NCBI RefSeq assembly: GCF_901000735.1
Contig: NC_081549.1
Location: forward strand, 6,687,416 to 6,751,415
Origin: Corylus avellana
Lineage: Eukaryota; Streptophyta; Magnoliopsida; Fagales; Betulaceae
Direction: 5' to 3'
DNA: 64,000 bases
The position numbers and the translations under genes were made by a program. Of this stretch, positions 38,293-49,757 are shown one piece after another (position 1 is the stretch's first letter; the number at the start of each line of letters is the position of its first letter). A model generated the notes under the pieces. The model made no database searches and had not been told where the DNA came from. It saw only the letters and a program-made list of their open reading frames with translations.

Positions 38293-39610
38293 AGAAGGGG
38301 AAGACGAAGAAGAGGATGAAGAGGAAGAAGACGAAGATCTCTATAAACCAAAGAATGCCGATAATCAGACGGCGAACACCTCCACGTCAGCCGCAGATCG
38401 AGACAGCGAGGATGATGACGATGAACCCATACAGAAGGTTCTTGAACCGTTCAGCAAGGAGCAGATTATAAACCTTCTCTGCGAAGCAGTGCATAAGCAT
38501 CCGGACGTGGCGGATCGGATCCAAAAGGTTGCGAACGAGGACCCGGCACACCGAAAGATCTTCGTCCACGGACTCGGGTGGGACACGAACACGGAGACAC
38601 TCTCCAACGCGTTCAAGCAGTACGGCGAGATCGAGGATTGCAAGGCCGTGTGCGACAAGGTCTCTGGCAAATCCAAGGGCTACGGTTTCATCCTCTTCAA
38701 GACCCGCGGCGGGGCCCGGAAGGCCCTCAAGCAGCCCCAGAAGAAGATCGGTAACCGGATGACTGCGTGCCAGCTGGCCTCAATGTTTCCGGTCGCACAG
38801 CCGAATGCCACCGCGGCGGCCTCCACGCCGCCCCTTTCGGAATATGCGCAGAGGAAGATATACGTGAGCAATGTTGGGGCTGAGTTGGATCCTCAGAAGC
38901 TGCTTATGTTCTTCTCCAAGTACGGAGAAATTGAGGAAGGGCCATTGGGGCTCGATAAGATGACCGGGAAGCCCAAGGGGTTTTGTTTGTTCACGTACAA
39001 GACGGTTGAAAGCGCCAAGAGGGCTCTGGAAGAGCCGCACAAGAATTTCGAGGGACATACATTGCACTGCCAGAAGGCTATTGATGGTCCGAAGCCGAAA
39101 AAGTCTCACCCTAATCAGCTTCAGTATCAGCATCATCAGCTTCAGTATCAGCCTCACCAGAACCCTCACAACGCCCAATTCCAGAGGAATGAGAACCCCG
39201 CTCTTGTTGGTGGAGCCGCAGCGGCTGCACCGGGTCACTTGATGGCTCCCCCCACCGGAGCGGGGATTGGGTTAAATCAGGGGGCTGCGGCGGCTCAGGC
39301 GTTGAATCCTGCGCTTGGGCAGGCAATAGCGGCGTTGTTTGCAAGTCAGGGTGCCGGGTTGGGCCTGACTAATCTGTTGGGGACGCTGGCATCGGCTGCG
39401 GCCGCGAACCCAGGTGTGCCCGCAGCGGGGCATGGGACACAGGGTGCGTATTCGAACCAGTCGAATATAAGCCCGGGACTGATTGGAGGGTATGGGAATC
39501 AAGGAGGAATGCAGGTTGGGTACCCCAACTCGCAGACTCAAGGTGGTTCCGGGAGAGGCCAGCATGGTGTCGTGCAATATGGTGGCGTTAATCCTTATAC
39601 GGGGCAATAG
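38087..39610 (+). CDS. UBP1-associated protein 2 (UBA2)-like RNA-binding protein
   Basis: 507-aa single-exon coding sequence. UBA2 proteins are nuclear hnRNP-type factors that bind U-rich 3' UTRs with UBP1, stabilise mRNA and respond to wounding, ABA and senescence signals. Order: basic N-terminus (MARKRKLDSK), Gln/Lys stretch, long acidic Tyr/Glu tract (about 43-85), then RRM1 (about 147-222; RNP2 KIFVHGLGW, RNP1 KGYGFILF), RRM2 (about 245-320; RNP2 IYVSNVG, RNP1 KGFCLFTY), and a Gln/His then Ala/Gly-rich low-complexity tail. The RRM1 segment GWDTNTETLSNAFKQYGEIE fits UBA2a/b. A splice-donor-like CAG/GTAAAA occurs shortly after the stop, hinting at a 3' UTR intron. Intact. Which UBA2 subtype is not decided. 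Confidence 0.93.
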
Positions 39611-39861
39611 GTGTTCCTCAGGCAGGTAAAATAGATTTGCACTCTTTCCTTGGTGCCGCTTTTCGTTTTTCTTACCTCTATAAATTTTTTTGTTCGGTAA
39701 TATTCTAGTTGATTTTAACCTTGAGATCGTATTAACTAATGCAAAAGGCTAATATTTTTATGCTGTGATTTTGTTTAATTTAGTCTCAATGGGCTAACGT
39801 GATTTGCAATATATTCGATTAGGTTGTGCTATTGTGTGGTATTCAACGTTTTGTTTATGCT
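39611..39861. other. UBA2 3' flank
   Basis: 3' UTR or spacer, with a GTAAAA donor-like site near 39626. Nothing else seen. Confidence 0.5.
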
Positions 39862-40371
39862 ATTTTATGTTCTTTCAGTTTTATCCTTCATGAAATCCCC
39901 TTTCCCTTATTCATGACAATTGATTCACCAGACTGGGCCTCATGAGCTTTGAGGAATTCGGTTAACCACTTCTTCTATGGCACCTGCTTCTCCATACTAG
40001 CCGGATTTATCTTGTGGTAAACAAAGAGATTACCAGAATCTGAAATTCCCTACTTTTGGTGCCATCCATAAATTCTCATATCTCTCTTCTGTAAAACTTT
40101 AAAAAGTCTTTTGGTTCCGATAACCAAAACAGCTACTGTGTGGATTTCATTTATGGAAACAATTGAAGTGTATGTGTACATGTTCATCATCAAAATCAAA
40201 AATTGAAAAATGCTACCTTCACACATATAATCAAACCCATCCTATTGATTGAAACAGATTTCATCGTCTGCATATCCTTATTTCAGAACATCACCTGTGA
40301 GGAGCTATCTTCAAGAGTTGGTGTTTGAGTTTGAGTGGGATACTTTTAATGAGTTGTTGATTAAGTGGACT
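39862..40371 (-). repeat. Direct repeat, left copy, with coding-like minus-strand frame
   Basis: Matches 41563-41864 in the same orientation and ends at the same phrase ATTAAGTGGAC. About 235 bp near 40020-40260 replace 37 bp of the right copy. On the minus strand the shared part contains a coding-like phrase (LKAHEA), here with an in-frame stop. Function unknown. Adjoins the truncated copia coding region. Confidence 0.65.
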
Positions 40372-41480
40372 GTGTTGTACATTCTATCTCACGAAGAGAG
40401 TAGAAATCAACTTCAATGTGTTTAGTTCTAGCATGAAAGATAGGATTAGAAGCCATGGCTAAAGCTCCAATATTGTCGCACCACAGTGTAGGAGGAGCTT
40501 GAAGAGGAAGTTGTAAATTGTGGAGAAGCATTTGAAGCCAATATAGTTCTGCAGTAGCCAAAGACATGGCTCAGTATTTAGCCTTCATGCTAGAATGAGC
40601 GGTGATAGGCCTCTTCTTACCACACCACAATATAAAGCAAGATCCCAGAAAAATTCCATAGCCTGTTGATGAGTGTTTGTCATCTGGATTCTCGCCTAGA
40701 CTGAATCACAATAAGCTTGAAGATGAATGGCATGTTTGGTTCACAAAATAGGCCCCTGGAATGAAATAATTATTCCATAGGATCGATCCCATTTGTTTTC
40801 AAAAAAGTTTTAAACTAATTCTCCTCTATCAGATTGGAGGTTTTTAATTCGACAAGAAAATTGATTTTCAACTAAAGTTTTAAATTTGACAAAGCAAACA
40901 TAAACATCAGATTTATTTTGTAGAGGATATAACGATGAAAAATGAGAGAAATCATCAATGAACACAACATAATATCGAGACCCACGTAATGACTTGTAAA
41001 ACAAGAGCACACATCAGTGTGGATAAGCTTAAGATGATTAAAAGACACTCTAGGAGATGCATGAAACGGAAGTTGCTTGCTCTTGCCAAGTTGGCATGGC
41101 TCACATACTTCCTCTTTATGTAGTGACCCAATAATAGGAAGAGAATGGTTATTGAGCAAATGACACACAATAGGATGAGATGGATGACTCAATCTTGAAT
41201 GCCAACTGATTGATAGATAACAAATTAGCAAGAGCTTGAGGATAATGTAAAACACGTTTTAGATGAAGGTTAGAATGAGGTGAAGTGATAGTAAGTGAAC
41301 CAGTGTTTTGTATGCTCAAACTTGTCCTGTTAACCACAGCAACATCATTATCCCTGTGTAAGGTTGCTGAAGGGAGAGTTGCTCTAGGTTTGCTGTGGTA
41401 AGTTGGTTGGCACCACTGTTAGCATACCATGTATCATCACCTTAAGTTACATTGATGTGGTCAACCATTGCAGTTAGTTG
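40372..41480 (-). pseudogene. Decayed copia fragment with large internal deletion
   Basis: Minus-strand remains of a different copia family from the element at 7524. In element order: protease-like WYANSGANQ (near 41425, Asn in place of the catalytic Asp), pre-integrase LHKEEVCEPCQLGKS (near 41100), integrase YYVVFIDDFSHF and IKNLQSDRGE (41000-40810). Then a jump near 40745-40800 straight to RNase H segments (TTAELYWLQ-type, ending WCDNIGALAMASNPIF and ARTKHIEVDF; 40570-40395). Rest of integrase and all of RT are missing. Frameshifts and stops throughout. Coding similarity ends abruptly at 40372, where the direct repeat begins. Confidence 0.8.
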
Positions 41481-41562
41481 GGCTGGAGGGTGTCAGCCTT
41501 GGTAGGAATAGTCCATGCGGTGAAAACAATCCAACGCCTTATGAGTGTTGGTCTTGTTTATG

Positions 41563-41864
41563 CCATTTTGTGTTCTTTCATTCATCTTTCGCAAAATCTC
41601 TTTTCCCTTGGTTCATTGCAATTGATTCACCAAACAGGGCCTCATGAGCTTTGAGTAGTTCAATGAACTGCTTATTCTTTGGGACCCACTTCTTCATACT
41701 AGCTGGTTTTATCTTCGACACGAGTGTTTTCGTCTTTCTCCTTATCTTTAGACTTCATCTGTTGCATATCCTTATCTCAGAACATCATATGTTGAGGAGC
41801 TATCTTCTCAAGTTGGTCTTTGAGTTTGAGTGGGATACTTTTAAATAAGTCGTTGATTAAGTGG
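41563..41864 (-). repeat. Direct repeat, right copy, with coding-like minus-strand frame
   Basis: Counterpart of 39862-40371. On the minus strand one frame reads KIKPASMKKWVPKNKQ and continues with LLKAHEALFGESIAMNQGK before a stop, so it looks like an old exon of an unidentified protein. It could be the LTRs of the copia fragment, but no TG..CA ends, primer site or target duplication was found. Confidence 0.6.
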
Positions 41865-42291
41865 ACGAGAATAACTTCTACAGGGGCTGACACAAAGAGA
41901 TTGACACGTCAGTGTATAACACCAAAACTGAGAAAGACGAAAACACTAGATCTTTAGCCATTTTCTTCAACAAATCGACTCATCAACAAAACTTCCATTA
42001 CCCATTCAAGAGAATGGAACACCATTGCCCTCTCCTCAGCCGAATGCCACCTCCCCGGTTCCTCCACCGAACAATAACCCCCGTTCCTCTGCCAATGCTC
42101 CAGGACCCGCCAGTCCTTAAATTTCTTGCCTTTTCTCTCTCTAGTGAAGTAGCGTTGTTTTGGGATTTCTTTTTCATTCACCCCCTTTTCGCATTTCAAA
42201 AACAAAGAGTAGAACGTGAGGGGGAGAAAAAATTGGGACAAAAAAAAGAGGTTGTGGAAAACTGAGAATAAGAGCTAGGAAGAGAAGAAAA
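41865..42291 (+). other. Possible leader of a small split gene
   Basis: C/T-rich stretch typical of plant 5' UTRs. It includes an open frame (41912-42265) with no recognised similarity. An 18-bp phrase GAGAAAGACGAAAACACT near 41927 is inverted relative to a match near 41715-41735. Confidence 0.3.
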
Positions 42292-43826
42292 ATGTGTGGG
42301 CTTGCTTCAAGGTATGAATCCCTTTCTTTTCAATTTTTTTTCACTCTCTTCAGTTCTCTCCCTTCCACTCGCTCTCTCCAATTTTCTCTGTTCCTTGATT
42401 TTTGTTTCTTTGAATGAAGATAATTGATTGGGTGAACTTTTTTTTTTGTTTACAATCTCCTAAATATGTAAACATCATCACTAATATTTTAACTTCATCT
42501 GAACATGGGGTGAAATTTCCAAAGAAGTCACATATGATACAATTTTAGAACTATTGCTTTAATGCAAGTAATCTCCTACGGGGAAATTAACGCGATTTGT
42601 AACATGAAACTTGATTGTTTTAAGAACATTGGTGAATTGTAAGTGTGGGGCAAAATGTGACCTTAGTATGAGGGAAACTAATTTGAAGAACATTAGTGAA
42701 TTGTAACGTGAAACTTGAGAATGGAGCACAAACCAAGGAATAGCCTTCCTTTCTTTATATTGTCATTATTTGCCATGATGGTTTGAATTGTCAAGTGGAA
42801 GATGATGATCGTTTTGTAAGGGTAATGTGTTTCAATAAAATATTCTAACCAATTAGCTATACAAATGTTTTAATAAATTCATTGTATCGTTGAGTTCCTT
42901 TATGTGAGAAGCATGACTTATACCCTTGGCAACTGTTCCAAGGGTATCAGTCATTATTTTTTGATAAGTGGTATAAGTCATTATTTGCCATGATGGTTTG
43001 AATTAATAGTTTGTCAAGTGGAAGAAGATGATCATTTTGTAACATTAATGTGTTTCAATAAAATATTTGAATCCAATTAGCTATACAAATGTTTTAATAA
43101 ATTCATTGTAATGTTGATTTGCTTTCCATGAGAAGCATGACTTATACCTTTGGCAACTGTGCTTCTGCATTTGCACCATGGTCAGACTTAAGGATGCTGG
43201 AGGGCTGTGCCATCACTTGATCACATATTTTATTATAGCTTATTTTCATTTGAAATTCTTGTCAAACTTAGTTATGATTAACATATGAGAGATGATGGAT
43301 ATGTGGTTAAATATTAGGGTGAGAGAGGACGGTGGGAAATTATGCTTTCTATCATCATGATTCTGTTTTTGGCTGCAATTTTTTCATTTAGTACTAGTGC
43401 TAAAATAAGTTTGCTGTTTCCTTTAAGAGGAGTCCAATTAAGTCATTTTCTCTTTCTAAAAATGGGCTGTGCTCAAAATACTACTTGCTATTTGCCTTTT
43501 GCCCATTGCATTTGTCAATATGACATATTATAAGAATATTTTTACTCTTCTCTTTTCACATTTTGTTTTTCAAGCAAATTGTACTATTTATTATCCTCTT
43601 GCAGGATCTCTAAGATGCTAATAGTGAAGAACTTTAGATAATCTCATGTTGTGATGATTTTGTCCATTACTTAATTTTTGTTTATTTGTGAATGATTTAT
43701 AGTGCTCTTTGCCAACCATGGAGTTATCTCTCTACAACCATGTTTGCCATGTCTCAAGATTCTGAATGTTCATCAACTACAGTTGATATTGGTGCAAATA
43801 GGATCAATGCCAATAGAACTCCCTGA
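42292..43826 (+). CDS. Candidate 47-residue split microprotein, unknown
   Basis: ATG at 42292 opens MCGLAS, followed by a good donor (TTCAAG/GTATGA) at 42311/42312. An acceptor TTTATAG at 43702 leads into a frame that continues SALCQPWSYLSTTMFA and ends at TGA 43824-43826. Exon lengths 20 and 124 nt sum to 48 codons, so the frame closes exactly. A C/T-rich leader precedes it. I know no matching family; an untranslated RNA or chance is equally possible. Confidence 0.25.
42762..43165. repeat. Two tandem units, about 215-bp period
   Basis: Unit at about 42762-42945 and again at 42977-43165, sharing phrases such as GTCATTATTTGCCATGATGG, CAATTAGCTATACAAATG and GAGAAGCATGACTTATACC. Diverged by several substitutions and small indels. 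Lies inside the candidate intron. Confidence 0.8.
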
Positions 43827-44729
43827 AGCTGCTGTGATTTGTGTGGTGCTGTCTTTCTGTGATGATGTAATGCACTAATATTGTTGTCTGTTGTTGTATA
43901 TGCTATAATGCATAGATCTTTTGACTACTTTGATGTTGAAGATTCAATGCTCCTTTATGTTAATCAGACAATGATGGTGGGGAATAGACATTAGCAGAGA
44001 GTTGTGATTTAGTCATACTATTGTTTTAAATGTACAATATTGATATCTAGTGAAGGATTAAGATTCTTCTGATTATACTTTCTTCTTCTCCTTTTGTTTT
44101 GGAACTTGTAATTATGGGCCTAGCTAAATTGTTGATGCGATGTTATGTTATCAGTTATAATTTATTAGATGTTAAAATTTTTGTTTATGTTATTTTTATC
44201 CCATGGAGGCCTTTTAACAGATTTATTCTATATATAACTTACAATCTTTACATATTGAACATAAAAGAAAAGTGTTATGTATTATTATGATGGTAATTAT
44301 CCTATATAGCCAATCAAGTTTTATATTGTTTGTCTTTGTTGGGTTTGCTTTTTTGAAAGCATTGATGATATAGCTGCATTGACTTGTTTATGTATTTTCT
44401 ATGTTAACTCTTGTTTATGCTCTCTACTTTTTGGCTATCGGAGTTTGATGTTTGTGCTACTGTTGTGTATTTTCAATGGGTTAGGTTATATGTTATTCTT
44501 CTGTGTTTGGTACTTCTTTTTATCATTGAGTTATAAGTACTTTTGTAGTTTGCAAAGACCCCATTAAAGCCATTGAATTAAGTTCTCTTCTGGCATGATA
44601 TTGGCTTTGGATTATGGTGTTGTCATTTCATGCACCGGATTGAACATTATGGTGTTTGGATTTTGGATATAAGGGAAGAGTTTGGGGACTAGAATTTGTT
44701 GCAGGTTGCTCTTATCACATAGAATACGC
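43827..44729. other. AT-rich spacer
   Basis: No recognised gene. Open frames here are short and T-rich. Confidence 0.45.
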
Positions 44730-44737
44730 CATATACC

Positions 44738-45659
44738 TAGGGCTGGGCACGGGGCTGGGCACGGGGCGGGGCGGGGCGGGTATCCAGGTTTTTCTCACCC
44801 GCCCCGCACCTTGCGGGTTTGGGATTTTCCAACCCGCCACCCGAGCCCAATGACCAAGATCCACGCGGGTCGGGTGTTTGCGGTGCGGGTTTTGTGGGTT
44901 TGCAAGTCAGGTCGGGTTTATTATGATGCTGTAGGAGTAACATAAAAAAGAAGAAAAAATGCCAAAACATGAAAAAAAATACAAAAGAAATTTCTTCTCC
45001 GGGGAAGAACTCACCGGAAACTCATTTCTGGCGGCTCAAAAAAGCGGCGCAGGCGATTCAAATCGAAGAGAAACGATTTCCCCTTCATTTTCTTCATTTT
45101 ATGATTTAGATTGGCGCGGGTTAATTGATTTCTCCTTAATTTTCTGATTCAGATCCACGCGAGTTGAACGATTTCTCCTTCATTTTCTGATTCAGATCCG
45201 CGCGAGTTGAACGATTTCTCCTTCATTTTCTGATTTAGATCCGCGCGGGTTAAACGATTTCTCCTTCATTTTCTTCATTTTCTGATTCAGATCCGCGCGG
45301 GTTAAACGATTTCTTGGGTCTCGCCTCTGGATCTCTCACTCTCGCCTCTCGATCTCTCACTCCGTGCAGTGCGGCAGTGCGGCTGTGTTGAGAGAACTTG
45401 AGTCAGTTGAGTGCTCACTGCTGGGTGAAAGTGAAAGGGTAGAAACGAATGGGTCTGAGGGTCTCTTAGGTTTTCTTTGTGTTTTATGAACTTAAGTGCG
45501 AGTCGGGGGCGGGTACCCGCATAAAAAATATTAGTAAACCAGAAACCCGCCCCGCCCCGCACGGGTTGGATATTTCCAACCCGAACCCGCGAAAATAAAC
45601 ACTAAACCCGTACGGGGCGGGGCGGGTCTGCGGGTTGGGCGGGTTTTTGCCCAGCCCTA
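44738..45659. mobile_element. Non-autonomous hAT element
   Basis: 922 bp with inverted ends TAGGGCTGGGC and GCCCAGCCCTA, flanked by 8-bp near-identical target duplications CATATACC (44730-44737) and CATATAAC (45660-45667). End sequence and TSD length fit hAT. The first and last approximately 150 bp are G/C-rich strings of GGGGCGGG and CCCGCCCC type; the middle holds a tandem repeat. No transposase frame. Confidence 0.82.
45075..45307. repeat. Five tandem units of 43-52 bp inside the hAT element
   Basis: Units start GATTTC at 45075, 45127, 45170, 45213 and 45256, with a sixth partial start at 45308. Each holds TTCATTTTCTGATT, AGATCC and CGCGNG. Units with 52 bp carry an internal duplication of TTCATTTTC. 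Confidence 0.85.
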
Positions 45660-45667
45660 CATATAAC

Positions 45668-46205
45668 CTCTGAGAAGGGACAGGTAAGTGGGAGACTTGA
45701 GACACAGTTATGCCAGCAATATGTTTTATGTTTTCTATATTTTGTTATATATTTCCAACATCTTAGATTTTCAGAAATGTTCTGTCTTTGGAGGTATTGT
45801 TCTTGAAGAGAGAGAGAGAGAGAGAGAAAGAGACAGTCGAGGTTTGTTTCTGATTTTCTGATCTTAGAGCTTTGGAGAAGCAGAGAATGAAAGAGCGTTG
45901 GAGGATTCATAAATATAGAGTGAATTTATATACGCGAGAGAACGGTTTCTTATTTCTTGGTGCAATCTGGGAAAGTGTTTTGGAGATTTTGAATGTGGAT
46001 GGTCCAACGGCTATATGATTTGAAACAACCCTTGAAATTTGAATTATTATTTCTTTGTGAAATTTTATCTGAATGTGGGACGGTCTATTTTAAGGCACTT
46101 GACATTTATTGGACCATTGAGATTTTTTTTTTCTTAATAATAATAATAATAAAGATTTAAAAATACACGCCTCAAACCATATAACTAACTTCTTCTTCTT
46201 CTTCT
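45668..46205. other. Spacer with GA and TAA microsatellites
   Basis: (GA)n at about 45808-45830, (TAA)n near 46134-46150 and a CTT tract near 46190-46207. No gene recognised. Confidence 0.5.
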
Positions 46206-46209
46206 TCCT

Positions 46210-47225
46210 TTTTTTTTTTTTTTTAATTGAATAAGGAAAAGGGTTGGGAAGGACCCTTTCCATTCTTGATCCAAAAGAAAGAAAGAATGGGCGATCCTAA
46301 AAACGAAAATGAGGGGCTTCTTAGTTTTCTACAAACTAAAATTATGTAAAAATAATTACAAAGGGTAGGAAATTGGTTAAATGAGTGATTCGGTCCTTTT
46401 AAGGGGTCGCACAAAACGGTTACAAAATCAAAAAGGGTACAAATTAAGGAGAACATATATGACCTCCAACTTGGGGGCTTGAAACTTGCAACATCTAACG
46501 GAAGGAGGATGAAGCCAAAGATGTACTATCAAAGTCTGAATTAAGGATTGTAGAAGGGAGAGGTGTCAACACAAATCCGGTTACAAAAGTTTCTGCACCT
46601 GGATCTAATCAATAAAGTACAAGGAGACAATAACACACAACAAAAAAACAACAGAAATACAAATAATAGCAGAAAAACAAAAGAAATAAACAAAACACAG
46701 CAAAACAACCAGCAAGAAGCAGCAACAATCCGGGCACAGAGGACCGAATTTACTGGATGGCACATGGGATCCACGCGTTGGCGCGTTGATGGAATGGTGT
46801 GAGGAGGTTGGTGATAAGGAGCTGGGATGATGGCGAGCATGGTGGATAGATGTGTGGGCAAAAGAAGCTAGTACAATAGAGTAGATCTAGTTTTTAAAAA
46901 ACTTGATCTAAAAGCACCAACTTTTCCGGGAAGAGGACGAGCGGCGTGACAATGAGTATGTTTGGCAGTGACGGAGTGACTGAGGCTGAGCGAAGGAAAT
47001 GGAAACAGCTAGAGCTTCTGGTCTGGTCGAGAAAGACTAAAAAAGCAGCGAAGAACAAGAACTTGATAGAAAACGAAGGAAGAAAATAAGAAAGAGGGGA
47101 GGAGGAGAGGACAAAGATCTATTTGTCCTCCCCATAGACCCTCACGAGGAAGTGAAAAACCCTCACGGAGGAGATGGAGAAACCTTACAAGGAGGTGGAA
47201 AACATTTTCTAGAGAGAAGGTATGC
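46210..47225 (-). mobile_element. Polyadenylated non-coding retroelement
   Basis: On the minus strand this ends in an A run (46210-46224 as T on plus) preceded by a 3' UTR-like region, and begins with a C/T-rich leader at about 47200. About 1 kb with no recognisable protein domain. A 3' poly(A) and no introns suggest a retroposed copy: a non-autonomous LINE derivative, or an old processed transcript. No target duplication could be confirmed, so the right boundary is approximate. Confidence 0.45.
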
Positions 47226-47875
47226 AAAAACTCCATTAGAAAACAAAAGAATAAGCATTTAGTAGTGATTAATTAATATTGATTATCTAAAAAACTCATA
47301 TTACCCCAGCAATTTGTTGCTCATTAGATATATCCACTCAAAAAGAGGGATTTAAGAAAACACATTTCGTCTTTTCGTAACCATCGAAGCTTCAAGCATT
47401 TGTTTTTGTCTCGTAATGCAAGATTACATTCCCTTTCTTTTCTAAAACGCTAGAAGATACACCTTCCGTTTAGGAAGCCAAGTGGTTGGGAAGAAAATAG
47501 GTTTGGGGAATGAGGGCTTCAGACTTTGAGAAGAGATAAGCTAGTGAATTTTATCTGTTTTGAATTTGTTATTATCCAAATGAGATAAAAAGAAATTGTA
47601 GCAAAAAGTTAAAAAATGTTGTACATGTCACAATTTTAAATGGGTTGGAGAATATTTTTTCATACTGGTTTGGAGGACATTTATGTCCAATTCATAATTA
47701 CTCTTATGTATTTATTATTTGGAAAATGATTCATTTCGTCCTCTCATTTTCAAAATCATTATTGGATCTATGAGTTTATGCATGGGATCCATATAAACTC
47801 CACAAATTCAATAATAATTTTAAGAAGTAAGAATTTTTTTTTCTTTTAAAAAAAGAGAAAAAAATGTATAGCAGA
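47226..47875. other. AT-rich spacer
   Basis: Nothing recognised. Confidence 0.45.
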
Positions 47876-48348
47876 CATTACAAAAAAAAAATTGGTTTTA
47901 GTGACGGTTTGGATTGTGTCGGTTTAAGAAACCAACACTATAACATGTCGGTTTCTGTTCAACCGACACCAAATTAAAAATGGTGTTGGTTGAATAGTAA
48001 CCAACACTAATAATAGTGTCGCTTTACTATTCAACCAACACTAAATTAAAAATTGTATTGATTGAACTGTAAACCGACACTAATAACCGACACCATTTTT
48101 AATTTAGTGTCAGTTGAGCAAAAACAAACACTAAAATTGGTGTCGGTTGACTGTTCAACCAACACCAATTTTAAATTTTGAATTTTGAACACAGATTCAA
48201 CCATCCTTTCTAATTTGAATCTTTTTTTTAGTTTAAAAATTTAACACACTATCATCCCATTTCACGTTTCTTCTTTTTTTTTTAACTGGATCTACGTCTT
48301 TTATTATTTCGGGGTAGTATACACTATAAAAAATATGTGCTAGTAGTG
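47876..48348. mobile_element. CACTA-like palindromic MITE
   Basis: Left end CATTACAAAAAAA followed by TTTTAGTGACGG, and right end TGCTAGTAGTG, resemble CACTA (En/Spm) termini. Between them the nonamer GTGTCGGTT and its complement recur many times (about 47918-48165), separated by TAAATTAAAAAT-like phrases, as in CACTA subterminal repeat arrays. A matching 3-bp target duplication was not found, so boundaries are tentative. Confidence 0.45.
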
Positions 48349-48684
48349 GAGATAAAAAAGCCATAAAATCAATGAAATGGCAATGTGCTGTAGATCTGAT
48401 TAAAACTGTGACATTTTATAGATATTATTTTATAAATTATAATATGCTAATAGCCCGAGAGATAATATTTGGGTTTTAAAGATTTTAAATTGTATCTTTA
48501 ACATTGTAGAAGCATTTTGTTCAATTTAATTGTTATAAACTTATAAATGAATAACTTGTTAAAAAAAAAAAAAAAAAAATTAAAATGTCTTCTTGCCTCT
48601 GCCTTAAACCCTTCTCTCTCTATTACAAAAAACAGAAACCCCCTCTCTGTCTCTCTCACACACTGACACACACAACACACTGAG
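48349..48684. other. PPR gene upstream region
   Basis: AT-rich, with an A20-type run near 48560 and a CT-rich leader (48600-48680) just before the ATG. No clear TATA box assigned. Confidence 0.4.
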
Positions 48685-49725
48685 ATGCTTTCATTGCTGT
48701 TCTCCTACGTGAAGCTTCCTCGAATCACCACAGTGCTGGATTTGGGCACTCGTTTGGGTCTCCGAAACCGACCAAACGTTTCGCTCTACTCGACCTCAAC
48801 CGCGCCAACGCTAAGGAGAAAACCCTTGAATCCCTCGCTGACCGATCTCTACCGTCGGATTTCGCCCGTAGGAAATCCCAGGGTCACGATTGTGCCGATA
48901 CTCGACCAGTGGATCGCAGAAGGCCAAACCGTCAGCAGAGAACCCCTCATCGCCATTATCAAGGAGCTCAGATATTACAAACGATATGTTCACGCCCTTG
49001 AGGTATCCCTAATTTCATATGTTAATAAAAATCAATCAAATTGGTCGAAATGATTACCCTTTACTGCGTTGTGTACGGATTGATACATAGACTTCGTTTG
49101 TTAGTCAGAAATGCTTTGATTTATTTCTCTAAGGTTGTTTGAGAATTGATCATGATTACTTGCATCAACAACTCTGTGTGGTTATGGAATGCCCACATTT
49201 CTAAGTAGGCACATTGTGATTAGTGAACCAGCATTGCCTCTCAGTTACCCCTGGCACTGATGTACAAGTAACAGAAATTCCACGATTCCCTGGTTAGCAT
49301 GAACAAAATATTAAAATCATCATCTCTTTGTTGTTTAAATCGTTTAGGATAAGTAGTGATTTAATGTGGTATTAGAACAGTTGTTTTGATTTTGAAACTT
49401 GATCCGTGAATGAGAGTGTTAGAATATGAGCGCTTTTACACTCTCAAGTGCTTCACTTTCTAACATGACAATTGCAGAAAGAGAGTAAGCATACGTGATT
49501 AAAAAACTTTGTAATGGAAAGCTAACGTGGCGACTACCACATTAGGGAGTAAGCACTTGAGAGTATAAAAGAGGGAGTTTGTTTAGCATTTTTCTTAGAA
49601 TATTAAAATTTGCCATTTCTTATATGTTTATACTTTTGAAATGAATGATAAGGACTAGAGAGAAGAGAGCTCATAACATGAAGGATCCGAAAAGTAACTA
49701 TGCAGTATTGTGAAAATGGTCATCT

Positions 49726-49757
<32 letters not shown>

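Noticed and set aside
44656..44945. Open frames at the left end of the hAT element
   Set aside because: GC-rich terminal repeats stay open by composition; no protein family.
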